Part shown: piece after piece, positions 47,002 through 57,631 of the stretch | Layout: each line of letters opens with the position of its first letter | How positions within the stretch are numbered: position 1 is the first letter of the stretch | Assembly (NCBI GenBank): GCA_964035545.1 | Contig: OZ037766.1 | Location: 31,565,773-31,629,772, forward strand | Direction of reading: 5' to 3' | DNA: 64,000 bases | DNA from: Bugula neritina | Taxonomy: Eukaryota; Bryozoa; Gymnolaemata; Cheilostomatida; Bugulidae | Position numbers and translations under genes: made by a program | Notes under the pieces: model-generated | Told to the model about the DNA's origin: nothing | Seen by the model: only the letters and a program-made list of their open reading frames with translations | Database searches by the model: none

Positions 47002-50000
47002 CTACAACAGGAAATGGATATGACATCATAACCTGACACACCGTCTACACACAAAGTCAGTTTCAGTGTAACCCAGTGCTGTTTTAATTGCTAAAATATC
47101 ACAATATTTATGAGTTACATGCCACAAGAAACTACAAACAGTTTGACAGCGTAATGAGACCAAATCTAACAGTATCTACTATACAATATACAAAACTGAA
47201 CTTGTAACTCTATTCAAAAGTGTGGACCCAGCAGGTTCTGCTTGAATTGTAGAGTAACTCATATAGAGGCTACTTTAATATTCTCAAAAACATTTCAATA
47301 TTGTCAAGTCAAGTGGTGAGAATATGAGGGTACCTCCACACTCTTCTAGACTGGTTCTACCCTTATTCTGACTCACAAATGACTCATGAGACATTGCGTC
47401 ACAGAACTAACTGCGGAGGCTCTCACCTGTGTCATCAAAGTAATCCGACCAATGAAACGACTGAGCGTCTTTAAAGCAGTAGGTATCTTCCAGATTTGTC
47501 CCCTCTTCCGTGTGGTACATGAAATAAAAGTTACACATCTCATCATGATTGGACGGTCTACAATAAACCAGCCAATCCAATGAACTTTGCTATAAATGCT
47601 CAAGAGAAGTATATGTAGTGTTGAAGCGGCTGCAAGAATGAATAATCACTTAAGAAGAATCAATATTCATTGCATTACTTTTCAGTATAACAAGTTCTCT
47701 ATAATATTTGCATATAAATCTTTAAGAAATACTTACCCCAATGAAGATGAGGGTTAGCTATTTCAATTGCAGATGTTATTGCTAATTAGTCAAAAAGAGG
47801 TTTCACTGAATAGAAAGCTGCAGACTAATATAGAGATTAGTGTCTCTGTGATATTCAGAGTGTGGAGGCTGGTAAAGCAGCAATACTACTTGCCCAATGA
47901 TGGTGTTTTCAGTCCTAGACACGCTGTTCATAGTGCACCTGGCAGCGATGATGTCGCCCTCCTGGATACTCATACCAGAGTGAGAGACCTGGTAGAACAT
48001 CTGAGGCTGCTGAGGGGACATCCTCCCTATCTCTGTCCACCTGCCATCTCTTATTCGGTATGCAGACGTCACTCTCCCTTTCAACAGCAGCAGACAACTT
48101 TCAATAGAAGCAAATGAGCTCTTGCTGTCACTCATGGCACACGTTTTACACTCAAAACATTTGTGAAAGAAGCAACTAACATTACTTCTTTGACTACTGT
48201 TGCTACTACTGCTTTTACTATTGCCAATTGTGTTGCTGCTACTACAACTAATAAGATTACTTCTTTGCCTGCGTCTACTACTATTGTTACTGCTACTACT
48301 CGTAGTAGTACCACTAGTAGTACCACTAGTAGTACTACTAGTGGTACTACTAGTGGTACTACTACGAGTAGTACCACTAGTACTAGTACTAGTACTAGTG
48401 GTACTACTAGTGGTACTACTACGAGTAGTACCACTAGTACTAGTACTAGTACTAGTAGTACTACTAGTGGTACTACTACGAGTAGTACCACTAGTACTAG
48501 TACTAGTACCACTACCATATTGACTATTCCAACCCACCGAGGTTGTGAGAGTGAGTTCTGTAAGCAAAAGGATAAATCGTAGAATTCTTTGACCATCTGC
48601 AGCCTGACTCCATGTGAAAGTCTAAAGCAGAGACCAAACTACGGGAAAAGACATAAACACTCATTATCAAATATGATTTCAAAGCACCAACATGATAAAA
48701 TTGAAACCGAGAGAAACACACCTGATTGGCCGGCGGGAATAAAGCCCCAGTTTCCCAAAATGTAAAACCCCAATTGCCTTGGCTGCCTGCATAGGGATAT
48801 TAAACAAATCAGCAAAGAGGTTGTGCAGTGTTTGCAGACACCAACATAACATATTCTATTACTTATGAAAGGGTGATACTCTTAAAAGTTGGTAGTTAGC
48901 TTTTAACTAATACTCAACTTTCATCAGTAACTTTGAGAGTAACTCCACTGTGATCTAGCTGATTGTCTGTGAAATGAATAAATATAATATTTGTATCACA
49001 ATGTAAGCAAAATAGACTGAGAATTAAGATATACAACACAACCCATTTAAAACAATGTTAATACTCTAAGAAGGGCTGATAATATAAGTCTATCTAATCA
49101 CTGCATTCATGCCTGCAAGACTATAAATACATGACTGCCACTAAACTACACTATCCAACATGGCTGCCACTAAACTACACTATCCAACATGGCTACTACC
49201 AAACTACATTATCCAACATGGCTGCCACTAAACTACACTATCCAACATGGCTGCCACTAAACTACACTATCCAACATGGCTACTACCAAACTACATTATC
49301 CAACATGGCTGCCACCAAACTACACTATCTAACATGGCTGCCACCAAACTACACTATCCAACATGGCTACCACCAAACTACACTATCTAACATGGCTGCC
49401 ACCAAACTACACTATCCAACATGGCTGCCACCAAACTACACTATCTAACATGGCTGCCACTAAACTACACTACCCAACATGGATGCCAGTAAACTATACA
49501 AATAAGCTTGGCTTACAAACTAGTATATTATCCAAAATGGCTGCCATCAAATGAAGCTATACAACATGGATGCCATACCTGTTGGTTTCTGCTTGTAATG
49601 TAATTGGAGAACCAGATACTGGATGTCTGTATCTCCGCCCACTCTAAGTCCCACCCCTTCTGGTAACTTCTTCTCAGGGGCATCTAAGGCCCAGGCGTAG
49701 ACTATCTTCTTAGGCATACCATGACGACGAACATCACCAACACTGCCACAAACTGGTGCGTCAGTTTCGCTGTGATCTCCACATCGCCTACAGTAACACA
49801 ACTTGTATATAATGTATGTGATATGCCAGTGGCCAGTGTAACACTCCATACTATGTTATTATATACCAATATATTTATTATATTACTGCAAAACAGCATT
49901 GATCTTTGATTATATTATATAATAGTATACCCCACATATAAAACTAGTATTATAACTGCTCAGTTAAAAAATCCTAAAAAAATTATCATGTTCCACACAT

Positions 50001-51107
50001 TATACTGTTGCAAGCAAATATAGCATCATAACAATGGCTATTACACCATATAGAGTTTCACACTCTATTATGTAATAAATAATTACCATTAACACAAAAT
50101 ACTTCTCAAACTGAATGGAACTTCAATACTAGTAGTAACCTTACCAGGTTTCAGCCAAAGAGCCTGGTACCTGACAGCCATATATCATCATGTGATGGGC
50201 TACATCTTTGGTGGCTTCGGGTGTGTACTTTACTGTAATATATACTTTACTGTAATATATACTTCACTGTAATATATACTCCACTGTAATATATACTTCA
50301 CTGTAATATATACTTCATTGTAATATATACTTCACTGTAATCTTTACTTTACTGTAATATATACTCCACAGTAATATATACTACACTGTAATATATACTA
50401 TACTGTAGTATATGCTATACTGTAATATATACTCTACTGTAATATATACTACACTGTAATATATACTTTACTGTAATACATACTTTACTGTAATATATAC
50501 TTTACTGTAATATATACTACACTGTAATATATACTATACTGTAGTATATGCTATACTGTAATATATACTCTACTGTAATATATACTTCACTGTAATCTTT
50601 ACTTTACTGTAATATGTACTTTACTGTAATATATACTACACTGTAATATATACTATACTGTAGTATATACTATACTGTAGTATATACTATACTGTAACAC
50701 AACCAGTAATACAGTAATATATACTTCACTGTAATAGGACCAGTAATACATGTCGTATAGAATACACAAGTCTATACACAGCAAAACTTACAAACATACT
50801 GATGGTGTGTAGAATTCAACCTTATAGAATGACAGACCAACTCATCAGCCTAAAAGAATTAAATTAAAAAGTCCTTAAATCTTTAAGTATTTCGAAATAC
50901 TCATCTGGTTTCCAAGTCCCTCTCCCAGCATAACTAACAACTAGCAAATTACAGTATTGAGTTGTGTTGCTTTGAAACAAATGTTGGTACTACGCAAACC
51001 TCTGAAGGCAGCACTCCAGGCATATGTATGCTGATGTCATAGGTGTCGGCTGCCGTAACGCTGACAGCAACTACTAGCGAGAGAAAGGGAGCTGCTGAGA
51101 GTAACAT
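46916..51107 (-). CDS. PHM: Monofunctional peptidylglycine alpha-hydroxylating monooxygenase (10 exons)
   Basis: The copper- and ascorbate-dependent enzyme that hydroxylates C-terminal glycine of peptides, the first step of peptide amidation, in secretory granules or outside the cell. Joined exons give about 359 aa. Signal peptide at 1-20, then DTYDISIHMPGVLPSE. CuH ligands: HH at about 68-69 in VAHHMMIYGC and H148 in VLQLHYK. CuM ligands: HxH at about 222-224 in YRTHSHNLG and M295 in HDEMCNFYFMYH. YAWALDAPEKKLPEGVGLRV is the classic PHM core. The protein ends at about residue 359, after VDQHFMF, with no lyase (PAL) domain or membrane segment, so a separate PAL gene is expected. Exons: 51000-51107, 50792-50849, 50145-50232, 49579-49787, 48919-48966, 48720-48786, 48538-48638, 47894-48077, 47427-47557, 46916-47001. 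It lies head-to-head with prohormone-like gene A and 592 bases upstream of GCR on the same strand. Confidence 0.93.
47427..47557 (-). CDS. PHM: PHM exon 9: methionine ligand
   Basis: Encodes PSNHDEMCNFYFMYHTEEG and CFKDAQSFHWSDYFDDT. The DEMCNxY methionine is the CuM ligand. Confidence 0.92.
47894..48077 (-). CDS. PHM: PHM exon 8: GC donor
   Basis: Encodes RVTSAYRIRDGRWTEIGRMS, GDIIAARCTMNSVSRTEN. The exon must end ATTGG|GCAAGT: only this GC-AG intron gives IIGPSNHDEMC, the same length as the family IGxTxxDEMC. Confidence 0.9.
48290..48525. repeat. CTAGTACCACTAGTAGTAC self-complementary repeat
   Basis: Blocks of ACTAGTACTAGTACTAGT and GTAGTACCACTAG, largely palindromic, in the PHM intron 48078-48537, about 15 bases from the exon 7 donor. 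Confidence 0.93.
48538..48638 (-). CDS. PHM: PHM exon 7: CuM-site HxH motif
   Basis: Encodes SALDFHMESGCRWSKNSTIY, PFAYRTHSHNL. An alternative acceptor at 48621 with another exon 6 donor would shorten the join by five residues. Confidence 0.85.
48720..48786 (-). CDS. PHM: PHM exon 6
   Basis: Encodes SQGNWGFTFWETGALFPPAN, matching the family pattern before the second cysteine group. The 3' edge is uncertain by a few bases (CAGGT|GTGTTT chosen by phase). Confidence 0.78.
48919..48966 (-). CDS. PHM: PHM exon 5 (48 nt)
   Basis: Encodes DNQLDHSGVTLKVTDE, aligning with the family DxSGV segment. The phase fits both neighbours. Confidence 0.85.
49130..49560. repeat. 29-bp minisatellite after the PHM exon 4 donor (about 14 copies)
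   Basis: Core ACATGGCTGCCACTAAACTA. The first, degenerate copy (GGCATCCATGTTGTATAG on the coding strand) begins four bases inside the donor GTAT. Confidence 0.93.
49579..49787 (-). CDS. PHM: PHM exon 4: core including third CuH histidine
   Basis: Encodes KIVYAWALDAPEKKLPEGVG, LRVGGDTDIQYLVLQLHYK. Donor ACAG|GTATGG; a 29-bp array follows. Confidence 0.93.
50145..50232 (-). CDS. PHM: PHM exon 3: CuH-site HH motif
   Basis: Encodes KYTPEATKDVAHHMMIYGC, with two adjacent copper-binding histidines. A 17-bp array directly precedes its acceptor TTACAG|TAAAGTA. Confidence 0.9.
50228..50745. repeat. 17-bp minisatellite of the PHM exon 3 acceptor (about 29 copies)
   Basis: Coding-strand unit TATATATTACAG|TAAAG. 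The last copy is the real acceptor and first exon bases (TAAAGTA), so the exon edge itself is part of the unit. Confidence 0.95.
50792..50849 (-). CDS. PHM: PHM exon 2
   Basis: Encodes ADELVCHSIRLNSTHHQYV, aligning with the family segment DTYFCxxxRL. Acceptor TTTTAG, donor GTAAGT. Confidence 0.87.
51000..51107 (-). CDS. PHM: PHM exon 1: signal peptide and start of catalytic core
   Basis: MLLSAAPFLSLVVAVSVTA is the signal peptide, followed by DTYDISIHMPGVLPSE, matching the conserved MPGV start of PHM. Donor GAG|GTTTGC, phase 0. Confidence 0.9.
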
Positions 51108-52714
51108 GTTTACACTCCATCAGCAAACTATACAGTACTGAGTAATAGAGAACTAATTTGATGAGTGACAGTATACTGTGTGAACCGACATATGGGTTAC
51201 CATTACTATGGCACTTTAAGGTATAGTTTGGAGTTGTGCTCACTTTGTGAAACAAACTGGTGTAAACCACTATAGAAAAAGAGACTTTAAATTAATTCAT
51301 TTTAATTTTCTCAAGTAGAATTCAAATTGTCATTTTAAATCATTTGTACTCTATGTTTTAGTATCTAATTGAAATAGATTATGACATAAATGTATGATAT
51401 ATTCTTATAGTTGAAGAAATTTAGTCCAATTAGAATAATATTGTATTCTATCATAATTATTTCCATCAGATATTTTATATATGTATATGATATGTTGTAC
51501 AAAATAGTGTTTTGTATCTATAATGCAACATCCTACACTTTATCATCTACAATGTTCCGGTAATAACTGCAATCATAATGAAAGTGATAGGCAATACATC
51601 AATGTACTGTTGTTTTGGTTAGGCCTGCCAAATTTTTGAAATGCAATATTAGTAAAACTGCATAATTTCATGATAAATTCTCACAATATTACAAAATAAA
51701 ATGAATTGACATTAGGTAAATGTAAAATATGTAGGTATCTGACCGAGTTATAGGCTTTAAATAATTCCTGACCATTTTATTTATGTATTAAAATATTCAT
51801 AAATATCTTAGTCATCATCCATACCGACTTTTTGAAGGCTGTATGCTCAGAAAATTCTGTTTTATGGCAAGTTTTGCTCACACATGGCCCCGGGATAAAT
51901 ATGGAATTCCTGATAGTTTGCAGATGGTGTTTTCACTGACTCTAAGATATAATTCTCAAGTCAGCTCAGTGACTAAGCTATGTGTTGCAGCAGCTATGAA
52001 TAGCGTGCAGTGAAGTCAGCAATGACTTCTATTAGATTTATTTCACTACGAACTTCAGAGCCAACCAGAAATGTCATCACCAAGTGATCAGACATCCCAA
52101 ATTGATTAGGGACATGTTTGTGAAAGATTTGTTGCCAGACAAATTTGTTTGAGCTTACAATCCTCAAACAGTATGTAGATGGAAGCTAAGATATATATGA
52201 ATATTTCAACAACGAAAAAATTATCATGTGTCAGGAATATTACTGAGAAATACACAATCAAGATGGCTTCCAGATTTACTGGGCACAATAAAACTTGCTT
52301 GTTTATTAGAGTAGCTCAAAACATTACTAAACGGATAAACTTTACATGCGTAAAAAAGTCTTTAACTCAGTGAAAGATATTAGATTATGCTCTGATATCC
52401 AATCATTCATATAAATATATTGTTTTGTTGTTTTGTTACGCCAATTATTACAACTACGCAGTTCAGTGTTGCACCTGGTGTTAGTAGTAGAGCATTGCCT
52501 ACTGGAAACATTCCTCAGACCTTACACAAGTGATGAATGCAAATGAAGCAACTTGATCAGTCATTGACTGTCACAGTTAAACTCAGAATATCTAATGGAC
52601 CATGTAGCATTCACTGCTCAACAGAGTTGGCAGTCAGTACTCTATATCAGCCCTAGCTTTGTGCTGCACCAACATTCCCAGCCTTGAGTTTCAGACGTTA
52701 TTTTACTTGTGGTT
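51108..52714. other. Divergent intergenic region between PHM and gene A
   Basis: 1.6 kb between two start codons facing away from each other, so promoters of both should lie here. AT-rich; a weak TATA-like TCTATATCAG is at 52641. No repeat array or convincing ORF. Confidence 0.6.
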
Positions 52715-52778
52715 ATGGAAATGGTTAAAATTCATCTGTGGCTGACTCTAGTTACCTTTATTTATACCCTAATAGTAG
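52715..52778 (+). CDS. Gene A exon 1: signal peptide
   Basis: The first ATG is used; gene B has the matching start MEM. Ends GTAG|GTAAGTT, whose donor is the first unit of the intron array. Confidence 0.85.
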
Positions 52779-55700
52779 GTAAGTTGAGTGTAAGTGTATT
52801 ATATTGACAGCAGGTAAGTTAAGTGTACGTGCATTAGATTAGCAGCAGGTATGTTAAGTGTAAGTGTATTAGATTAGCAGCGGGTAAGTTAAGTGTAAGT
52901 GTATTATATTAGCAGCAGGTATGTTAAGTGTAAGTGTATTAGATTAGCAGCAGGTAAGTTGAGTGTAAGTGTATTATATTAGCAGCAAGTGTAAGTGTAT
53001 TAGATTAGCAGCAGGTAAGTTGAGTGTAAGTGTATTATATTAGCAGCAGGTATGTTAAGTGTAAGTGTATTAGATTAGCAGCAGGTAAGTTGAGTGTAAG
53101 TGTATTATATTAGCAGCAAGTGTAAGTGTATTAGATTAGCAGCAGGTATGTTAAGTGTAAGTGTATTAGATTAGCAGCAGGTAAGTTGAGTGTAAGTGTA
53201 TTATATTAGCAGCAAGTGTAAGTGTATTAGATTAGCAGCAGGTAAGTTGAGTGTAAGTGTATTATATTAGCAGCAGGTATGTTAAGTGTAAGTGTATTAG
53301 ATTAGCAGCAGGTAAGTTGAGTGTAAGTGTATTATATTAGCAGCAAGTGTAAGTGTATTAGATTAGCAGCAGGTAAGTTGAGTGTAAGTGTATTAGATTA
53401 GCAGCAGGTATGTTAAGTGTAAGTGTATTAGATTAGCAGCAGGTATGTTAAGTGTAAGTGTATTAGATTAGCAGCAGGTAAGTTGAGTGTAAGTGTATTA
53501 TATTAGCAGCAAGTGTAAGTGTATTAGATTAGCAGCAGGTAAGTTGAGTGTAAGTGTATTATATTAGCAGCAGGTATGTTAAGTGTAAGTGTATTAGATT
53601 AGCAGCAGGTAAGTTGAGTGTAAGTGTATTATATTAGCAGCAAGTGTAAGTGTATTAGATTAGCAGCAGGTAAGTTGAGTGTAAGTGTATTAGATTAGCA
53701 GCAGGTATGTTAAGTGTAAGTGTATTAGATTAGCAGCAGGTAAGTTGAGTGTAAGTGTATTAGATTAGCGGCAGGTATGTTAAGTGTAAGTGTATTAGAT
53801 TAGCAGCAGGTAAGTTGAGTGTAAGTGTATTATATTAGCAGCAGGTAAGTTAAGTGTAAGTGTATTAGATTAGCAGCAGGTAAGTTGAGTGTAAGTGTAT
53901 TAGATTAGCGGCAGGTAAGTTAAGTGTAAGTGTATTAGATTAGCAGCAGGTAAGTTAAGTGTTAGTGTATTAGATTAGCAGCAGGTAAGTTGAGTGTAAG
54001 TGTATTAGATTAGCGGCAGGTAAGTTAAGTGTAAGTGTATTAGATTAGCGGCAGGTAAGTTAAGTGTAAGTGTATTAGATTAGCAGCAGGTAAGTTGAGT
54101 GTAAGTGTATTATATTAGCAGCAGGTAAGTTAAGTGTAAGTGTATTAGATTAGCAGCAGGTAAGTTGAGTGTAAGTGTATTAGATTAGCGGCAGGTAAGT
54201 TAAGTGTAAGTGTATTAGATTAGCAGCAGGTAAGTTAGGTGTAAGTGTATTAGATTAGCAGCAGGTAAGTTGAGTGTAAGTGTATTAGATTAGCAGCAGA
54301 CAAGTTAAGTGTAAGTGTATTAGATTAGCAGCAGGTAAGTTAAGTGTACATGTATCGTAGGTATGAGTAGGTTCATACAGGATATTTTAGTACACCTCAG
54401 TATTAACAAGTAATCGTAACACAAAAACATTTCACTATTCAAATTATCTTTCAAAATCAAAATCGTTTTCCAAATGATAAAATAATTGAACATGTTAAAA
54501 TCTCTGTAATGTAGACCTGCGGTGCCTTGAGGTTTTATACCCATGTGCTGGGGATTTATCTGAAAACTGTTGCTAAAACGAACTTATAATTATATGACAT
54601 CACTTTACTTGGCCACAGTCAATAAATAGAACAAACAAGCAGACGTGCAGCCATTGCTCTTGTAACATATTTTATTGTAATTTGTTTTCAACTTACAGGT
54701 GGTGATGCGATGCCCAGTTACTACATGGGAAAATATCCCAAACGTCAGAATGGTGAGCTTTACAATCCATTGAACATATTCAATACTTGTAATGAAGCAG
54801 AATTTTATGCTTTGTTGACTGTGATATATCATATTATATTTATTATTATATATTTATTATATATGACGTGTGTGCGCGTGTAGTATTCTATTATATTATA
54901 ATGAATATATTTTGTATTGGGAGTTGTCTTCTCATAACACAACAACAAACAGCTTATGTATAGCTTAGTTCCAACAACTATTAACTGTTAAATATCTTGA
55001 ACTTGGCTTGTGTTGCCATAGTTACAGTTTCTGTAAGTCACGCGTCACACATACTACATGGCTGAGTTGTCACAAATACTAGAGGGAACACTACACCATT
55101 TTATTAACTTTTCTTTCATCTGTAACTAATATACTGAGATAAAGTTAACTGGTTCATTTGGTTTCTAGTAAAATAATTTCGTAATAAATAGAAAATAATA
55201 AGCTTGTTCTGAAAGAGTTCCATTTTCCTAGCTTACATTTTATGAATTTAACCAATCAAAACGGTTCTTACAGATGACAATACCAACAAAGGCACTACCT
55301 CCAGTAAGAGAAGCGACCAGCTCAAGATAATTAGTGATACACTGAAGCATCTCTCAATTCTATTGGACCAAATAGCAGAAGAGGATTCAACAGCCAATCA
55401 GCGTTTAGCTACTAGTGAACACACGACAGTTTCTGTGATCTCACAACCTACAGCCTCCTATAATGAATATGGTATGAGTGTCCATATTATCTCTGTCCAT
55501 ATTTATTTGTATCTTATAATATCTCTCGAAGTATTTAACCATCCCACAGTATCTCATCCTTTCTCACAGTTTCTCACCCTTTCTCACACTATCCTACAAA
55601 CTCTCACATGATCTGGCCATTTCTCACAGTGCCACCTGTATTAGTTATAACTGACAATTATTTCCTAATAATTCCGCCACAAGTTGCCAAGAGAGTTCCC

Positions 55701-56502
55701 ACAACTCATTATTGAAACATATGAGTGTTACTATTCATTATCTATCACAGTTCGGCAATACCAGCAGTTTCTGTGATGCCCAGTACATGCGCAACAACTT
55801 GGCTCTTGAAAATATGGGTTTGAAATCTTAACTTTACAGATCATGGCTTCCAAGTACAAGCTGAACTTTCGAATTAGTAACTGACTATTTCGAGAACTTA
55901 TAACTACATCAAAATGAATATCAGTGCTTCTAGGTATTGTACATTTTCAGTTTAGCTGTAAATCTAAAAGGTTTGTACAGCAACTGAAAGATTCTGCTCC
56001 GTAATATAAATCTCAAAACCACTGTACTGTGTATTATTATTCACAGAAACCTCTGAGATGGCTTCGAAAGATAAAATAAAACCCTCAAAGTTACTTACGT
56101 TCAGCATTGGACTAAAAATTAGACTAAAATGTAATGATTTAAAGCTAAATTTTCCAGGAAAACCAATTTAACAAGGAGTATGCTAGTTCATGCTCAACAA
56201 TTTATAATTTATTCTAATGCTACAAAACCTGTACCTACTGTCTGTTTGCAAACTAATAAACATGATGAGGCAACTCCTGAATAAATAAAGTGACAATATT
56301 TGTAGACATTACAGCAATACGCAAGAAGTTGGCAGAAACTTTGGCAGACAGAAATACGTTGAATCTATCAGAAAAGAAGTCAAATGCAGAGGCTGACCCT
56401 CACCCCAGATTAGCAGACGATGAGGAAAACAGGAAGTTTAAAAGAGTGCTGACCAAGTGGATGGAAAGAGATCTGGGGGATGACTCAGCTAACATTAGAT
56501 GA
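52715..56502 (+). CDS. Prohormone-like secreted precursor A (4 exons, 170 aa)
   Basis: Exons 52715-52778, 54699-54752, 55274-55471 and 56306-56502, all phase-1 introns. Signal peptide MEMVKIHLWLTLVTFIYTL, then SYYMGKYPKRQN with a KR site, SSKRSDQ, an amphipathic helix LKIISDTLKHLSILLDQIAE, then ITAIRKKLAETLADR and KFKRVLTKWMERDLG. No mature cysteines. No glycine precedes any dibasic site, so no obvious amidated product. I do not recognise the family; a secreted helical peptide precursor is inferred from the signal peptide, dibasic sites and small size. It is paralogous to gene B and divergent from PHM. Intron 1 holds a 1.57-kb array that repeats its own donor. Confidence 0.85.
52779..54350. 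repeat. 35-bp minisatellite of the gene A donor (about 44 copies)
   Basis: Unit GTAAGTTGAGTGTAAGTGTA plus TTAGATTAGCAG. The first unit is the authentic exon 1 donor. In each unit TTAGCAG directly precedes GTAAGT, a juxtaposed acceptor and donor. Some units are deleted to AGCAAGTGTAAGTG and lose the donor. Confidence 0.96.
54699..54752 (+). CDS. Gene A exon 2: GKYPKR site
   Basis: Encodes GDAMPSYYMGKYPKRQN. Acceptor ACTTACAG, donor GTGAGC. Confidence 0.85.
54753..55273. other. Gene A intron 2
   Basis: 521 bases with a short TATTATATA run near 54830-54870; nothing else. Gene A intron 3 (55472-56305) and gene B intron 1 (59920-60805) also show nothing. Confidence 0.55.
55274..55471 (+). CDS. 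Gene A exon 3: amphipathic helix
   Basis: Encodes DDNTNKGTTSSKRSDQ, then the shared helix and HTTVSVISQPTASYNEY. It is 198 nt, exactly the length of gene B exon 3. Confidence 0.87.
56306..56502 (+). CDS. Gene A exon 4: C-terminal conserved region and stop
   Basis: Encodes ITAIRKKLAETLADRNTLN, EKKSNAEADPHPRLADDEEN and KFKRVLTKWMERDLGDD, then stop TGA. Confidence 0.88.
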
Positions 56503-56652
56503 ACTAATGGTACTTGATTTCCTTTGGTGACTAACTTCATACACAAAATACAATATAAAAGTTATGTATATGAGACATTGCACAAGTAGAAATGGCAGTA
56601 TAAATGGTATACACATTTTACATTATATGCTTTGACATCATTATATAACATG

Positions 56653-56658
56653 AATAAA
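56653..56658 (+). terminator. Gene A polyadenylation signal (AATAAA)
   Basis: AATAAA 150 bases after the stop. Another AATAAA lies near 56834. Confidence 0.5.
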
Positions 56659-57287
56659 ATATACATGAAAAGAACCCATAAGCACTTCTAACTCCAACAC
56701 AGCACAGCTAAAAGCAAGCATCAAGTCACCTATTGCTGTTCACTCTGTTTAAACATATTATATCCATACTAGCTACTCACATAATAAGATTCCAATATAC
56801 TAACCAATGTAAATGCAGTTCGGAACTCCATGCAATAAAAATAACTATATTTATGTACTAACACCCTCTAGCCAATTTTAGCACAACTAAACTCACAAAC
56901 AGATTAAGCAAATTTATTAATGCTACACAAACAAAATTAAAAAACTTGGGCAGCTATTTAGCTGAGAAAATGTGCAATTAGCTTTACAAGTTCCCCATAC
57001 TTTAAGGTTTACTCTTCATGAAGTTTAGTAAAACCCGGAGGTTCCTGTTTACTCAGTAATGCATAGGAAGAATGACTAGAGAGTTATGTCCTCTTGCTAA
57101 CCAGTATATATCATAACTATATCACAGGAAACACCCAATACTGATTAAAACTCCTTTAAAAGCTGAGAAATATCAGTTTCCTACAAGGAAACACAACTTC
57201 CTTGTATTATTAAAGATGTTGCAGCTTTGTACTCGAGTAAATAACTAAACAACTATAAATGGAGGAATTAGACTATAAATTTTAGAT

Positions 57288-57631
57288 CAGGGCTGTCCAA
57301 CAGCCGGCCCACAGCCTACATTTATGTGGCCCCCAGCCTACATTTATGCGGCCCCAAAAGCATAAAAAATAAAATTGTTTTTCACGCACATATATGAATT
57401 GGAATAGAAAATTGCCTTTTAAATGTCTTGTTTTCATATATGCTAAAAAGCATACAGCCTGCAATAATTATTGGGAGTACATTGTGTAATGATTCATAGG
57501 AAATTAGAATTGAGTAATTAGTAAATTACTGATGTTGTGGCCTCCAACCCAAGCTAAAGTTTACAAGGTGGCCCTCACCACAGAACATTCCATTTAAGCT
57601 GCCCTTGCCCTGAAAAGGTTGGACACCCCTG
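57288..57631. mobile_element. hAT-type MITE (344 bp)
   Basis: Terminal inverted repeats CAGGGCTGTCCAAC and GTTGGACACCCCTG (one mismatch), followed inward by GGCCC-rich sequence, typical of non-autonomous hAT elements. The flanking 8-mers TTTTAGAT and AATTAGAC match at five central positions, a decayed target duplication. No coding capacity. Lies between genes A and B. Confidence 0.75.

Noticed and set aside
48132-48596. Thr/Ser/Val repeat ORFs on both strands
   Set aside because: Palindromic trinucleotide array inside a PHM intron.
52100-52375. Possible extra exon upstream of gene A (ORF 52179-52373)
   Set aside because: No donor joins it to exon 1, and exon 1 already begins with a signal peptide matched by gene B.
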